Source of the DNA: Myxococcus fulvus | GTDB taxonomy: Bacteria; Myxococcota; Myxococcia; Myxococcales; Myxococcaceae | DNA: 64,000 bases | NCBI RefSeq assembly: GCF_900111765.1 | Contig: NZ_FOIB01000008.1 | Coordinates: 248,001-312,000 of the forward strand | Reading direction: 5' to 3' | Shown: positions 10,123-18,686 of the stretch, piece by piece | Position numbering within the stretch: the stretch's first letter is position 1 | Layout: each line of letters opens with the position of its first letter | The notes under the pieces: generated by a model | The model's input: only the letters and a program-made list of their open reading frames with translations | Told to the model about the DNA's origin: nothing | Databases searched by the model: none | Position numbers and translations under genes: made by a program

Positions 10123-11133
10123 TCAGGCGTGTTCCTCGTCCGCCTCCACGGGGCCTCCGCCCATGCGGCCGATGTCCTCGCGCTTGACGGAGTCGACGTT
10201 GAACTTGCGCGCGCTGGCGAGCATCCGGTCCACGGTGTCGTCGAAGTCGGGCTTGCCGCCGTTCTTCTTGAAGCGCAGGAAGTTGATGCGCGCGACGACG
10301 AAGTTCTTGAGGTAGGGGCTCTGCAGGCCCTTGGCCTTGAGGGAATCGACGACGGCGACGACGGCGTCATCGAGCTCCAGCAGCCGGTCCGCGCGCGCGT
10401 CGCGCACCTTCAGCGCGTCCTCCAGCGGCACGTCCATGAAGTCCTCCACCGCCTTGACGAAGGGGTGGTAGGCACCCGCGGAGTAGCGGGGGCGCTTCTC
10501 GTACGCGGCGCCGAGCGTGATGAAGGCGGGCTCCTCGAACAGGTGCGCGAAGGCGGACTCCTTGCCCGCGCGGCCCGCGCCCACGAGGCCCCGGTACATG
10601 CGCACCACCTCGAGCGAGCGCTCCTTGAGGTTGTGGGCCTTCTCCGTGTTGAGCGCGAGGATTTGATAGGCCACGTCCTCGTCGGGCAGCAGCAGCGCGA
10701 CGATGGACTTCGCGCCGAGCAGCTTGCTCGCGTGCAGGCGGTGGTTGCCGTTGGGCGTCCAGTAGCGGCCCTCCTTGCGCACGGCGATGACGGGGTCCAG
10801 GAAGCGGTCCAGCCGCTCCATGGCGCTGGCGAGCCGCTTCACATGGGGCTCGGACAAATCGCGCTGGTACGGGGTGGGCTCCACCTTGTCGATGGGCAGC
10901 ACCGCGAGCACCACCGGATGTCCGCCCAAGGGGTCGCGGTAGACGCCGAGCACCTCGCCGCCGTCGGTGCGCACCGCCTCGAGGATCTCCGTGGGGTACT
11001 CCACCGAGTCGCTGGCCACGTCCTGGGGAGACAGGCCGCGTGACCTCGGTTCCGCCTTCTTGCGACGGGGCTTCCTGGGGGCGGCGGCGGGCTTCTTCGC
11101 TGCGGCGCTCTTGCGTGCGGACTTCGCTGCCAT
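10123..11133 (-). CDS. ParB/sulfiredoxin-fold domain protein
   Basis: 336 residues behind GAGGAGGACGCACCC. The first 30 residues are a Lys/Ala/Arg-rich tail (KSARKSAAAKKPAAAPRKPRRKK), histone-like and probably DNA-binding. A ParB-type nuclease domain follows at about 70-150: LPIDKVEPTPYQRDLSEPHVKRLA, then a WTPNGNHRLHASKLLG motif corresponding to the ParB box II GERR/GNHR element. The C-terminal half is helical without a ParB helix-turn-helix that I can recognise. No parA is adjacent, so a role in chromosome segregation is not supported. CTPase activity or nucleic-acid binding of the ParB/Srx fold is possible. Confidence 0.75.
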   Translation of the reverse strand: MAAKSARKSAAAKKPAAAPRKPRRKKAEPRSRGLSPQDVASDSVEYPTEILEAVRTDGGEVLGVYRDPLGGHPVVLAVLPIDKVEPTPYQRDLSEPHVKRLASAMERLDRFLDPVIAVRKEGRYWTPNGNHRLHASKLLGAKSIVALLLPDEDVAYQILALNTEKAHNLKERSLEVVRMYRGLVGAGRAGKESAFAHLFEEPAFITLGAAYEKRPRYSAGAYHPFVKAVEDFMDVPLEDALKVRDARADRLLELDDAVVAVVDSLKAKGLQSPYLKNFVVARINFLRFKKNGGKPDFDDTVDRMLASARKFNVDSVKREDIGRMGGGPVEADEEHA

Positions 11134-11188
11134 GGGTGCGTCCTCCTCGCGCTGCGGACGAGTGATGTAGCAGGAGACCCTGACACGT

Positions 11189-11211
11189 CCTCCCCCAGCG
11201 GGTGGGGGAGG
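11189..11211 (-). terminator. Stable hairpin between pmbA and the ParB-domain gene
   Basis: CCTCCCCC and GGGGGAGG form a perfect 8-bp stem with a 7-base loop, 48 bases after the pmbA stop. There is no T-tract on the minus strand, so it is a weak intrinsic terminator or a pause/processing site. Confidence 0.4.
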
Positions 11212-11258
11212 AGGAGCGCTCCGGCGTCGCCCACGCTAGGGGGACGCGGCAGGTAGGG

Positions 11259-12605
11259 CTACCCTCCCGAGAGGGTGAGCTGCCGGAAGCGGACAGTGGG
11301 CGCGCCCACCGTGCCTCCGCGGAACTGCAAGTCATTCCCCACGCCGTCCAGGTCCTGGAGCATCTTGAGCACGTTGCCCGCCACGGTGACCTCCTGCACC
11401 GCGTGCGTCAGTTCGCCGTTCTCAATCCACAGGCCGTTGGCCCCCGCCGACAGCTCGCCCGTGACGGGGTTGGCGCCGTGGCCGAGCAGGGACGTGACGT
11501 AGAAGCCACGGTCCACCTCCTTGATGAGGTCCTCGGGCGAGCGCGTACCGGCCTCCAGGTAGAGGTTGGTGGTGCCGATGCTCGGCAGCGCGTTGTAGCC
11601 GCGCCTGGCGTTGCCGGTGGGCCGCGCCTTCGCCTTGCGCGCGGTGAACGCGTCGTAGAGGAAGCTCGACATGACGCCCCGGTCGATGATGGGCGTGCGC
11701 CGCGTGGGCACGCCTTCACCGTCGAAGGGCGCGGTGGCGAGTCCTCGGGGCAACAGGCCATTGTCCACCAGCGTGACGTGCTCGGAGGCCAGGCGCTTGC
11801 CCTTGAGCGACGCCAGCATGCTGGCCTGCTGATGCACGGCATTGCCGCTGGCGGCCTTTGCCACGCCGGACACGAAGGACGCGGTGACGAGCGGGTCGAA
11901 CAGCACCGGCACCTGCTGCGTCTTCACGCGCCTGGCGCCCAGCATCCGCACCGCGCGCCGCGTCGCCTCGCGGCCGATGGACTCGGGCGACTCCAGGTCC
12001 GCCAGGAAGCGCTTGTAGTCGAGCCAGTAGCCCTTCTGGAGCTGCCCGTCCTGCGCGGCCACGGGCATGGCGAACATGAACACGTACGTGCCCGAGTAGC
12101 CCCCGACCATGCCTTCCGACGACGCGACGTAGACCTCCGACACGAAGTCTCCGGCGCCCACCGAGTTGAAGGTGCTGACGCGCGAGTCCTCCGCGCGGCC
12201 CGCCTTCTCCATCTCCAGCGCGGCCTTCACCTTCCAGTCGCCGGGCAGGTTCGCCACGGCCTCGTCGTACAGCGCGCCGGTGTCGCCGAAGCGGCCCAGG
12301 TCGCGCGCGCCGGGCAGGCCATTGAGCTTGTTGGGCGCGGCGGCCTCGGCCAGCTTCAGGGCCTGGTCCACGAGCAGGTCGATGCCCGAGGGCTCGAAGT
12401 CCGACGTGAAGGCGAAGCCGAGCCGGTCCTTCGTCACCACGCGCAGGCCCACGCCCTTGGCGGTGGACTGGGTGAGGTCCTCGATCTGTCCTTCGCGCAC
12501 GCGCACGGTGCTCTGGCGGCTGACCTCGATGAAGGCCTCGGCCTGGCGGGCGCCCTTCTTGGTGGCGCGCTGGACGATTCGCTTCGCGAGCTTCTGGTAG
12601 TCCAT
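11259..12605 (-). CDS. pmbA: TldD/PmbA family protein, PmbA (TldE) subunit
   Basis: 448 residues from ATG 12605. It belongs to the TldD/PmbA (peptidase U62) family: an N-terminal region (AEAFIEVSRQSTVRVREGQIEDLTQ) and a C-terminal beta-barrel ending GAPTVRFRQLTLSG. It lacks HExxxH, as expected for the PmbA/TldE partner, which in E. coli forms a heterodimeric protease with TldD that trims peptides such as microcin B17. It begins 17 bases after tldD, so the two are made together. No RiPP precursor or modification enzyme is nearby, so the substrate is unknown. Confidence 0.93.
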   Translation of the reverse strand: MDYQKLAKRIVQRATKKGARQAEAFIEVSRQSTVRVREGQIEDLTQSTAKGVGLRVVTKDRLGFAFTSDFEPSGIDLLVDQALKLAEAAAPNKLNGLPGARDLGRFGDTGALYDEAVANLPGDWKVKAALEMEKAGRAEDSRVSTFNSVGAGDFVSEVYVASSEGMVGGYSGTYVFMFAMPVAAQDGQLQKGYWLDYKRFLADLESPESIGREATRRAVRMLGARRVKTQQVPVLFDPLVTASFVSGVAKAASGNAVHQQASMLASLKGKRLASEHVTLVDNGLLPRGLATAPFDGEGVPTRRTPIIDRGVMSSFLYDAFTARKAKARPTGNARRGYNALPSIGTTNLYLEAGTRSPEDLIKEVDRGFYVTSLLGHGANPVTGELSAGANGLWIENGELTHAVQEVTVAGNVLKMLQDLDGVGNDLQFRGGTVGAPTVRFRQLTLSGG

Positions 12606-12622
12606 GGTGTCGGTGCTCTCTG

Positions 12623-14101
12623 TCAGACCTGGGTTCCGCCGACGGTGACGTTGTCGATGCGCACGGTGGGCAGGCCCACGCCCACGGGCATCGACTGGCC
12701 GTTCTTGCCGCACACGCCCATGCCCGGATCCGGCTGCGGATCACACCCCACGCGGGACACGTTCTTGAGCGCCTCCGGCCCCACGCCGATGAGGATGGCG
12801 TTCTTCACCGGGCGGCCCAGCTTGCCGTCCTCGATTTGATACGCCTCGCTCACCTCGAACACGAAGTTGCCGTTGCTGATGTCCACCTGCCCGCCGCCGA
12901 ACGTGGCGCAGTACAGCCCGCGCTTCACCTCCTTGAGGATGTCCTCGGGGTGGTGGTTGCCCGGCGCGAGGAAGGTGTTCGTCATGCGCGGAATGGGCAG
13001 GTGCTTGAAGGACTCGCGCCGCCCGCTGCCGGTGGAGCGCTGGCCCATCAGCTTCGCGTTGAGGCTGTCGTAGAGGTAGCCCTTGAGCACGCCGTTCTCG
13101 ATGAGGACCTTGCGCTCACCGGGCGTGCCCTCGTCGTCGATGTTGATGGAGCCGCGCCCGCTGGACACCGTGCCGTCGTCGATGACCGTCACCAGCTCCG
13201 AGGCGACCTTCTGCCCCAGCTTGCCGGCGAACAGCGACGTGCCCTTGCGGATGAAGTCCGCCTCCAGGCCGTGGCCCACCGCCTCGTGCAGCAGGATGCC
13301 GCTCCAGCCCGGCGCCAGCACCACCGTCTGCGGGCCCGCCGCGCAGTCCACCGCGCCCAGCGTGGCCACCGCCTGCCTCGCGGCCTCGCGGCCCACGTCC
13401 TCGGGAGGGAACGTGGCCCAGTGGGTGAAGGGCACCCGGCCTCCGCCGCCGTACGAGCCCGTGCGCCGCTCGTTCTTCTTGCCCTGCGCCACCACCTGGA
13501 TGGACATGCGGCACAGGTCCTGGGTGTCCTCGGTGTAGCGGCCCTCGGTGTTGGCCACGGCGATGCGGCGCGTCTGGTCCACGTAGGCGCCGTTGACCTG
13601 CGTCACCCGCGAGTCGAACGCGCGGGCGGCCCCATCCGCGCGGGTCAGCAGGGACGCCTTGAGGGAGACCTCCACGTCGGCGAGCGGGGTGGGGACGCGG
13701 TAGTGGCTGGGCACGGCGATGCGCGAGACGGGGAAGGCCCGCTCGGAGCCCTGGCCCTGGGCGATCATCGCCGCGGTGGAGGCGGCCCGCAGCAGCGCGG
13801 GCTCGTCCCAGTCGTCGGAGAAGGCGTAGCCCACCTTGCCCCCGGAGATGACCCGCACGCCCACGCCCTGGATGAGGCCCGTCTGGGCGCTCTTGATGCG
13901 CGACTCCTCCAGCACGACGCTGGTGCTGTGGGTGCGCTCCACGTAGACCTCGGCGAAGTCCCCGCCTCGCTCCATGGCCACGGCCAGCAGGCGCTCGAGC
14001 AGCGCCTGGGGCAGCAGGGGGGCGAGCGCGACGCGGCGGGCCGCCAGGGGGGCGAGCTGAGAGGTGGAGGCACGCCGGGCCGGCGCGGACACTCGGGGCA
14101 T
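12623..14101 (-). CDS. tldD: Metalloprotease TldD
   Basis: 492 residues from ATG 14101, supported by GAGGGAG nine bases upstream; the frame is open for 95 codons further, but that part has no homology or start signal. The metal site HEAVGH (HExxxH) lies near residue 272 in LLHEAVGHGLEADF, followed by the family motif SINIDDEGTP and a C-terminal GVGLPTVRIDNVTVGG. The N-terminal 30 residues form an Ala/Arg-rich extension. TldD is the catalytic half of the TldD/PmbA protease in the cytoplasm. The gene diverges from the FHA gene across 176 bases. Confidence 0.95.
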   Translation of the reverse strand: MPRVSAPARRASTSQLAPLAARRVALAPLLPQALLERLLAVAMERGGDFAEVYVERTHSTSVVLEESRIKSAQTGLIQGVGVRVISGGKVGYAFSDDWDEPALLRAASTAAMIAQGQGSERAFPVSRIAVPSHYRVPTPLADVEVSLKASLLTRADGAARAFDSRVTQVNGAYVDQTRRIAVANTEGRYTEDTQDLCRMSIQVVAQGKKNERRTGSYGGGGRVPFTHWATFPPEDVGREAARQAVATLGAVDCAAGPQTVVLAPGWSGILLHEAVGHGLEADFIRKGTSLFAGKLGQKVASELVTVIDDGTVSSGRGSINIDDEGTPGERKVLIENGVLKGYLYDSLNAKLMGQRSTGSGRRESFKHLPIPRMTNTFLAPGNHHPEDILKEVKRGLYCATFGGGQVDISNGNFVFEVSEAYQIEDGKLGRPVKNAILIGVGPEALKNVSRVGCDPQPDPGMGVCGKNGQSMPVGVGLPTVRIDNVTVGGTQV

Positions 14102-14277
14102 TTTGCGGGACTCCCTCGGTGAATCGTTGGGGGTGTGGGAACCTACATAGGAGGGGGAAACGTCCTGAGCAACGGACAATGGCCCCGCTTCTTTCCCCAA
14201 GGGCGGGCTTGTCGCATTCCCACCGTGGTGGCGCCGCTTTAAGATGCCGGACGTTTCGGAGACCTGGACCCGACCCC

Positions 14278-16374
14278 ATGCCTGCTCGTCCTCCATCCCC
14301 CCCTCGCCCTGGTGCCGGAGGCAAGCCCCCATCCCGGGGCCGCCCTCCGCGCGAGGTGTCCTCCGACGAGGACTTCGCCGCGCCACCCTCCGGAGACGAG
14401 GGCCAGCCCGACGGCCCCGCCAACCCGGAGCTCTACGGGGACGCCGAGCCGCCGCGCTCGCGCACGGACGAGACGCGGGTGGCCTCGGTGTCCGACGTGC
14501 GCGAGGAGTCCCGGCGCCGCCACGAGGAGGAGGACGACAACGCGGACGCCACGCGCGCGGGGCCCCCGGTGCAGATGCTGGTGCTGGCGGGGCCGGACCG
14601 CGGGCGCAAGAAGCGCTTCCAGGGTGTGCGCATGGTGGTGGGGCGCGGCAAGGACTGCGACTTCGTGCTGGATGACCAGTCCGTGTCGCGCCGGCACCTG
14701 GAGCTCATCTACGGCCAGGGCGGCGTGGCGATGCGCGATCTGGGCAGCATCTCCGGCACCCAGGTGAATGATCAGCGCGTGGACGAGTGCACCCTGAAGC
14801 ACGGGGATGAAATCGCCATCGGCAAGACGCGCCTTCGCTTCGTGGACGAGGCGGAGCAGATCAAGGAGCTGCGCGAGCAGGCGGAGGCCCGCGAGGCGGA
14901 GGAGAAGCGCGAGCGCGAGGAGGCCGCGAAGGACCGCGACGAGGCCCGCAAGGCGGCGGGTGCGTCCCGGGGCACCGACGTGGACCCGAATGATCCGCGG
15001 CTCAACGAGGCGACCAACGCCAACTACCGGATGCCGGACGAGCTGAAGGAGAAGAATCGCGACGCCAGCGGCGTGAAGAAGGGCAAGGGCGCCATCGCGA
15101 TTCCCCGGCCGCGTCCGCCTCCGCGCAGCGCCGTCACCGGCGGTGGGGGGAATTCGAAGGCGAAGCTGCTCATCGGCGTGGGCGGTGGCGTGGTGGTGCT
15201 GCTCATGCTGGGGCTGATGCTCATCCCCTCCGGCCCGCCGCCTCCGCCTCCGGTGGACCCCAACGTGGAGCGCTCGAAGCTCTTGATGCAGAAGGCGCGC
15301 GAGGCGGTGCGCTCGGACGACTTCGCCGGCGCGGTGAAGCTGGTGGAGGAGGCGGAGAAGCTGCGCCCGGGCGCGGACGACGAAGGCCTGGGCAAGGCGG
15401 CGGCGAAGGAGCTGGTCGTGCAGCAGTCTTTCCAGGCCGTGCGCGAGCTCATCGACGCCAACGACTTCGAGGGGGCCCGGCAGAAGCTGTCCGAGACGCC
15501 CCAGGGCACCGCCAAGACGGACGACGTGCGGCGCAAGCTGGAGCAGGAGGTCAAGACGAAGGACGAGCTGTGGCGCATCCAGAAGATGGAGGAGGCGCTC
15601 ACGGCGCGTGACGTCGCCACGGCCCAGTCGCTGCTGGAGCAGGTGCCGGAGCTCAACCGGCCCGCGTACTCGCAGAAGCTGCAGGACCTGCAGGCGGAGC
15701 TGGCCAAGGAGGCCCGGGACAGCGCGGTGCGAGACAGGGCCAGCCGGGAGCGCAACGAGGAGCGGGCCAAGGAGGAGCGCAAGCGCTTCATCGCGGAGGC
15801 CTTCACGGACGTGGAGCGGCGCTTCAACGGCGGCGACTACCAGCGCGCGGTGCTCGAGTGCGACCGCGTGGTGGAGAAGTACAAGGCGGACAAGGACGTG
15901 AAGGACCGCTCGCGCCAGCTCAAGACGCTGATTCCCCAGTTCCAGCGCGCGCTGGATGACGCGCAGAAGAAGCTCGCGTCCAATGCGCTGGAGTCCGCGT
16001 CCAAGCCCCTGCGCCGCGCGGCGGAGCTGTACCGGCAGATCGGCTTCGACGGCTCATTGGGGCGCACGCTGGACGAGCAGCTCGCGTCGGCGGCGCTGGC
16101 GGCGGGGCAGGCGGCGCTGAAGAAGGGCGACCTGGCGGCGGCGGGCAGCAACTTCCGCGAGGCCCTGCGCCTCAACCCGGGTGACCGTCGGGCGCGGGAT
16201 GGCCTGGACGACCTGAGCAAGAAGGTGGAGGAGCTGTACATGCGCGCGTATATCGAGCGCGACCGGGACCCTCGCTCCGCCGCGGAGAAGTTCAAGATCG
16301 TCATCGAGACGGCGCCCGAAGGTTCGGATACGAAGCGCAAGGCCGAGATGTTCCTGAGCGAGATGCAGCCGTGA
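14278..16374 (+). CDS. FHA-domain membrane protein with coiled coil and TPR-like C-terminus
   Basis: 698 residues. Residues 1-95 are disordered and charged and contain TDETR (63-67) and DATRA (90-94), Thr-acidic patches like known phospho-FHA ligands. The FHA domain spans about 98-189, with the conserved GRGKDCDF, SVSRRHLEL and SGTQVND elements. A charged coiled coil (190-240), a transmembrane helix (about 296-320) and a long helical TPR-like region (about 335-698, with ALKKGDLAAAGSNFREALRLNPG) follow. The topology suggests a cytoplasmic phosphothreonine reader joined to a periplasmic scaffold. It heads a plus-strand group with the cyclic-nucleotide-binding gene 37 bases on. The start is placed where the domain-bearing frame has ATG 14278; its Shine-Dalgarno is weak. 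Confidence 0.82.
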   Translation: MPARPPSPPRPGAGGKPPSRGRPPREVSSDEDFAAPPSGDEGQPDGPANPELYGDAEPPRSRTDETRVASVSDVREESRRRHEEEDDNADATRAGPPVQMLVLAGPDRGRKKRFQGVRMVVGRGKDCDFVLDDQSVSRRHLELIYGQGGVAMRDLGSISGTQVNDQRVDECTLKHGDEIAIGKTRLRFVDEAEQIKELREQAEAREAEEKREREEAAKDRDEARKAAGASRGTDVDPNDPRLNEATNANYRMPDELKEKNRDASGVKKGKGAIAIPRPRPPPRSAVTGGGGNSKAKLLIGVGGGVVVLLMLGLMLIPSGPPPPPPVDPNVERSKLLMQKAREAVRSDDFAGAVKLVEEAEKLRPGADDEGLGKAAAKELVVQQSFQAVRELIDANDFEGARQKLSETPQGTAKTDDVRRKLEQEVKTKDELWRIQKMEEALTARDVATAQSLLEQVPELNRPAYSQKLQDLQAELAKEARDSAVRDRASRERNEERAKEERKRFIAEAFTDVERRFNGGDYQRAVLECDRVVEKYKADKDVKDRSRQLKTLIPQFQRALDDAQKKLASNALESASKPLRRAAELYRQIGFDGSLGRTLDEQLASAALAAGQAALKKGDLAAAGSNFREALRLNPGDRRARDGLDDLSKKVEELYMRAYIERDRDPRSAAEKFKIVIETAPEGSDTKRKAEMFLSEMQP

Positions 16375-16411
16375 GGCGCTCGCCAACAACGTTCGTACGT
16401 GGGGAGATGGG

Positions 16412-17743
16412 ATGAGCGAGTCGTCGCTGCGTGAGCTCGGGATGGACCTCATCGAGGAGCGCCAGTTCGAGCGTGCCCTCGCCGTGTTCGCGGAGGCGGT
16501 GCGCCGGGTTCCCGCCGACCACCGCTCCCGGATGATGGCGTCCCGGTGTCTGGCCGAGCTGGGTGAGCGCGAGCGCGCCGTCACGTCGTACCACGCGACG
16601 GCCGAGGGGCTGCTGCGTCGCGACTACCTGCTGTCCGCCATGGCCGCGTGCAAGCTGGGGTTGGACCTGGCGCCCAACGAGCGACGGTTGAAGGAGACGC
16701 TGATCCGCGTCCACTCGCGCGCGGTGCGCAGCGCGCCGGGTCGCGCCGTGGTGCCGCCGCCCCTGCCGCCCGAGACGCTGTACGACGGGAAGGTGGAGAC
16801 GGACTTGATGGGGCTGGCGGGCGAGGAGCTCTCCAACCGCGCCATCGAGGTGCTGGCCGCGCCGGACCCGGGTGGCTCGGCGGATCCGAACAGCCGTCCT
16901 CCGCTGCCGCTGTTCGCGGACCTGGACCGGGAGGCGTTCATCGACCTGGTGGGCCGCATGGCGTGGCGCCGCGTGCGTCCCGAGGAGGTGGTGAGCCGCG
17001 AGGGCGAGCCCGCCGACCACCTCTACGTGCTCGTCGCCGGCAAGGCGGAGGTGACGCGGCAGATGGAGGGCGAGGCGCGCACGCTGGGCTTCCTCGGCGG
17101 TGGCTCCATCTTCGGGGAGATTGCGCTGCTGACGGGCGCGCCGCCGACGGCGACGGTGTCCGCGGTGTCCGACACGGAGGTCTTCGAGATTCGCCGCGAG
17201 CACCTCAACGCGGTGGCCAAGAGCCACCCGGCGGTGCCTCAGGTGCTGGCGGACTTCGCGCAGCAGCGCATGGCGCGAAACCTGATGGCCACCTCGCCCA
17301 TGTTCCAGATGATGCCGGAGTCGGAGCGGGGCGCGCTGTTGCAGCGCTTCACCTTCCGCGCGCTGCAGGGGAACGAGAAGGTGCTGGTGGAGGGCGAGCA
17401 CTCGCCGGGTTTGTTCCTGGTGCTGGCCGGTGAGCTGGTGGTGCAGAAGGAGGACCCGGCGGGCGGCACGGTGACGCTGGGCGTGCTGCGCGAGGGTGAT
17501 GTGGCGGGGGAGATCTCGCTGCTGACGGGGCTGCGCGCCTCGGCGACGGTGGTGGCCACGCGCAAGACGGCGGCGGCGTTCCTGGAGCGCAACGCGTTCC
17601 ATGCGCTGGTGCAGGCCTTCCCGCACATCCGGACGTATCTGGAGCAGCTCTCGGACCGGCGGCTGAAGCAGATTGGCGAGGCGCTGCGGCCCGCCGAGAT
17701 CATCGACGCGGACGAGCTGGTGCTCGAGCCCGAGGCGGCGTGA
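16412..17743 (+). CDS. TPR protein with two cyclic-nucleotide-binding domains
   Basis: 443 residues behind GTGGGGAGATGGG. Residues 1-95 form two or three TPR-like helix pairs (FERALAVFAEAVRRVPADHRSR). Two CRP-like cNMP domains follow at about 165-285 and 300-420. The phosphate-binding cassettes are GEIALLTGAPPTATVSA and GEISLLTGLRASATVVA. The first lacks the Arg that contacts the cyclic phosphate (Thr instead), while the second keeps an Arg. There is no DNA-binding domain, so it is a sensor or adaptor rather than a transcription factor. It lies between the FHA gene and a small membrane-anchored protein gene (7 bases apart), so the three may form one signalling unit. Confidence 0.85.
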   Translation: MSESSLRELGMDLIEERQFERALAVFAEAVRRVPADHRSRMMASRCLAELGERERAVTSYHATAEGLLRRDYLLSAMAACKLGLDLAPNERRLKETLIRVHSRAVRSAPGRAVVPPPLPPETLYDGKVETDLMGLAGEELSNRAIEVLAAPDPGGSADPNSRPPLPLFADLDREAFIDLVGRMAWRRVRPEEVVSREGEPADHLYVLVAGKAEVTRQMEGEARTLGFLGGGSIFGEIALLTGAPPTATVSAVSDTEVFEIRREHLNAVAKSHPAVPQVLADFAQQRMARNLMATSPMFQMMPESERGALLQRFTFRALQGNEKVLVEGEHSPGLFLVLAGELVVQKEDPAGGTVTLGVLREGDVAGEISLLTGLRASATVVATRKTAAAFLERNAFHALVQAFPHIRTYLEQLSDRRLKQIGEALRPAEIIDADELVLEPEAA

Positions 17744-17750
17744 GGGGCAC

Positions 17751-18245
17751 ATGGTGACGTTGTCGCGTTCGAGGGTGGTGGGCGTGGCGCTGGCGTTGGT
17801 GGCGGCCGGCGCGGTGCTCTATTTCTGGCCGCGCCATGAGCCCGGTGTCCCGGAGGCGGTCACCCGTCAGGTCATCACGATGACGCGGGCCGCGGAGGCC
17901 AAGGACATCAGCAAGGTGATGGAGGGCGTGTCCGAGCGCTTCAAGACGGACGGCGGCATGGACTCGCGGCAGGTGCGCGGCATCCTCACCGGGCAGGTGC
18001 TGCGCGGTCAGTGGGTCCGCATCTTCACCACGAACCTGGAGGTCCACGAGGTCTCGCCCACGCAGGGTGACTTCCAGGCGCGCTTCATCTTCGGCCGCTC
18101 GCAGGCGGAGAGCGTGAAGGACCTGGCGGCCGACAGCGTGCTGAACGCGTACCTCATCGAGGGCACGTTCGAGAAGGAAGCCGACGGCGAGTGGCGCGTG
18201 GTGCGCGCGAAGTACCGGCCGCTCGAGGCGACGGAGTTGCTGTAG
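17751..18245 (+). CDS. Small membrane-anchored or secreted NTF2-like protein
   Basis: 164 residues from ATG 17751, 7 bases after the cyclic-nucleotide-binding gene. An N-terminal hydrophobic segment (VVGVALALVAAGAVLYFW) is followed by a soluble domain of about 135 residues: helix (VTRQVITMTRAAEAKDISKVMEGV), then beta strands ending EADGEWRVVRAKYRPL. This order resembles the NTF2/SnoaL fold. I do not recognise a named family. Probably periplasmic and anchored to the inner membrane, co-transcribed with the two upstream genes. Confidence 0.78.
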   Translation: MVTLSRSRVVGVALALVAAGAVLYFWPRHEPGVPEAVTRQVITMTRAAEAKDISKVMEGVSERFKTDGGMDSRQVRGILTGQVLRGQWVRIFTTNLEVHEVSPTQGDFQARFIFGRSQAESVKDLAADSVLNAYLIEGTFEKEADGEWRVVRAKYRPLEATELL

Positions 18246-18261
18246 CGCCTCGCGGCGGGTG

Positions 18262-18686
18262 CTGACTGGAGCAGGGCGCTCGTCTCGTTTGCGCCCTGGC
18301 TCACGCACGCCTCACCCTGATTCACCGAGTCGATGCGTGGAGGCAGCTCTTCGCGAGGCATGCCCTGCGCCCGCTTGTCTCGTTCGGCCACGCCTTGGCC
18401 ATCGCCGTGGTCCGTCGATGTGCGAGGTCAGTGCTCCTCGCGCGGCGTGCGCTGTGTCTGCTCGTGCTACGGACGCCTCACTGGAGCAGGGCGCCTGTCT
18501 CGTTCGGCCACGCCTTGGCCCGTCGATGCGCGAGGTCAGCGCTCCTCGCGCGGCGTGCGCTGCGCCTGCTCGTGCGACGGGCGTCTCACCGGAGCAGGGC
18601 GCCATGGCCATCGCCGTGGTCCGTCGATGCGCGAGGTCAGCGCTCCTCGCGCGGCGTGCGCTGTGTCTGCTCGTGCTACGGACGCC
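18262..18686 (-). repeat. Decayed tandem copies of the 3' end of the adjacent TPR gene
   Basis: Four imperfect copies of the last 100-150 bases of the TPR gene lie directly beyond its stop. Each copy holds an element like CGAGGAGCTGNCCTCGCGNATCGA; counterparts begin near 18330, 18415, 18523 and 18623, with the parent at about 18772. Most also keep the tail GGCGCCCTGCTCCAGT (near 18265, 18481 and 18588; parent 18687). The copy farthest from the gene is the closest: its minus-strand translation reads RAQGMPREELPPRIDS and ends in ETSALLQ, against RAQGMPREELASRIDT and ETGALLQ in the gene. The middle copies resemble each other more than the parent, implying later amplification. No real gene is seen in 18246-18686. 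Confidence 0.85.

Noticed and set aside
11259-14101. RiPP biosynthesis cluster around TldD/PmbA
   Set aside because: No short precursor ORF, cyclodehydratase, radical SAM or exporter in the neighbourhood.
18262-18686. CRISPR-like repeat array
   Set aside because: Units are irregular (85-149 bases), contain coding-derived sequence and have no unique spacers or cas genes.
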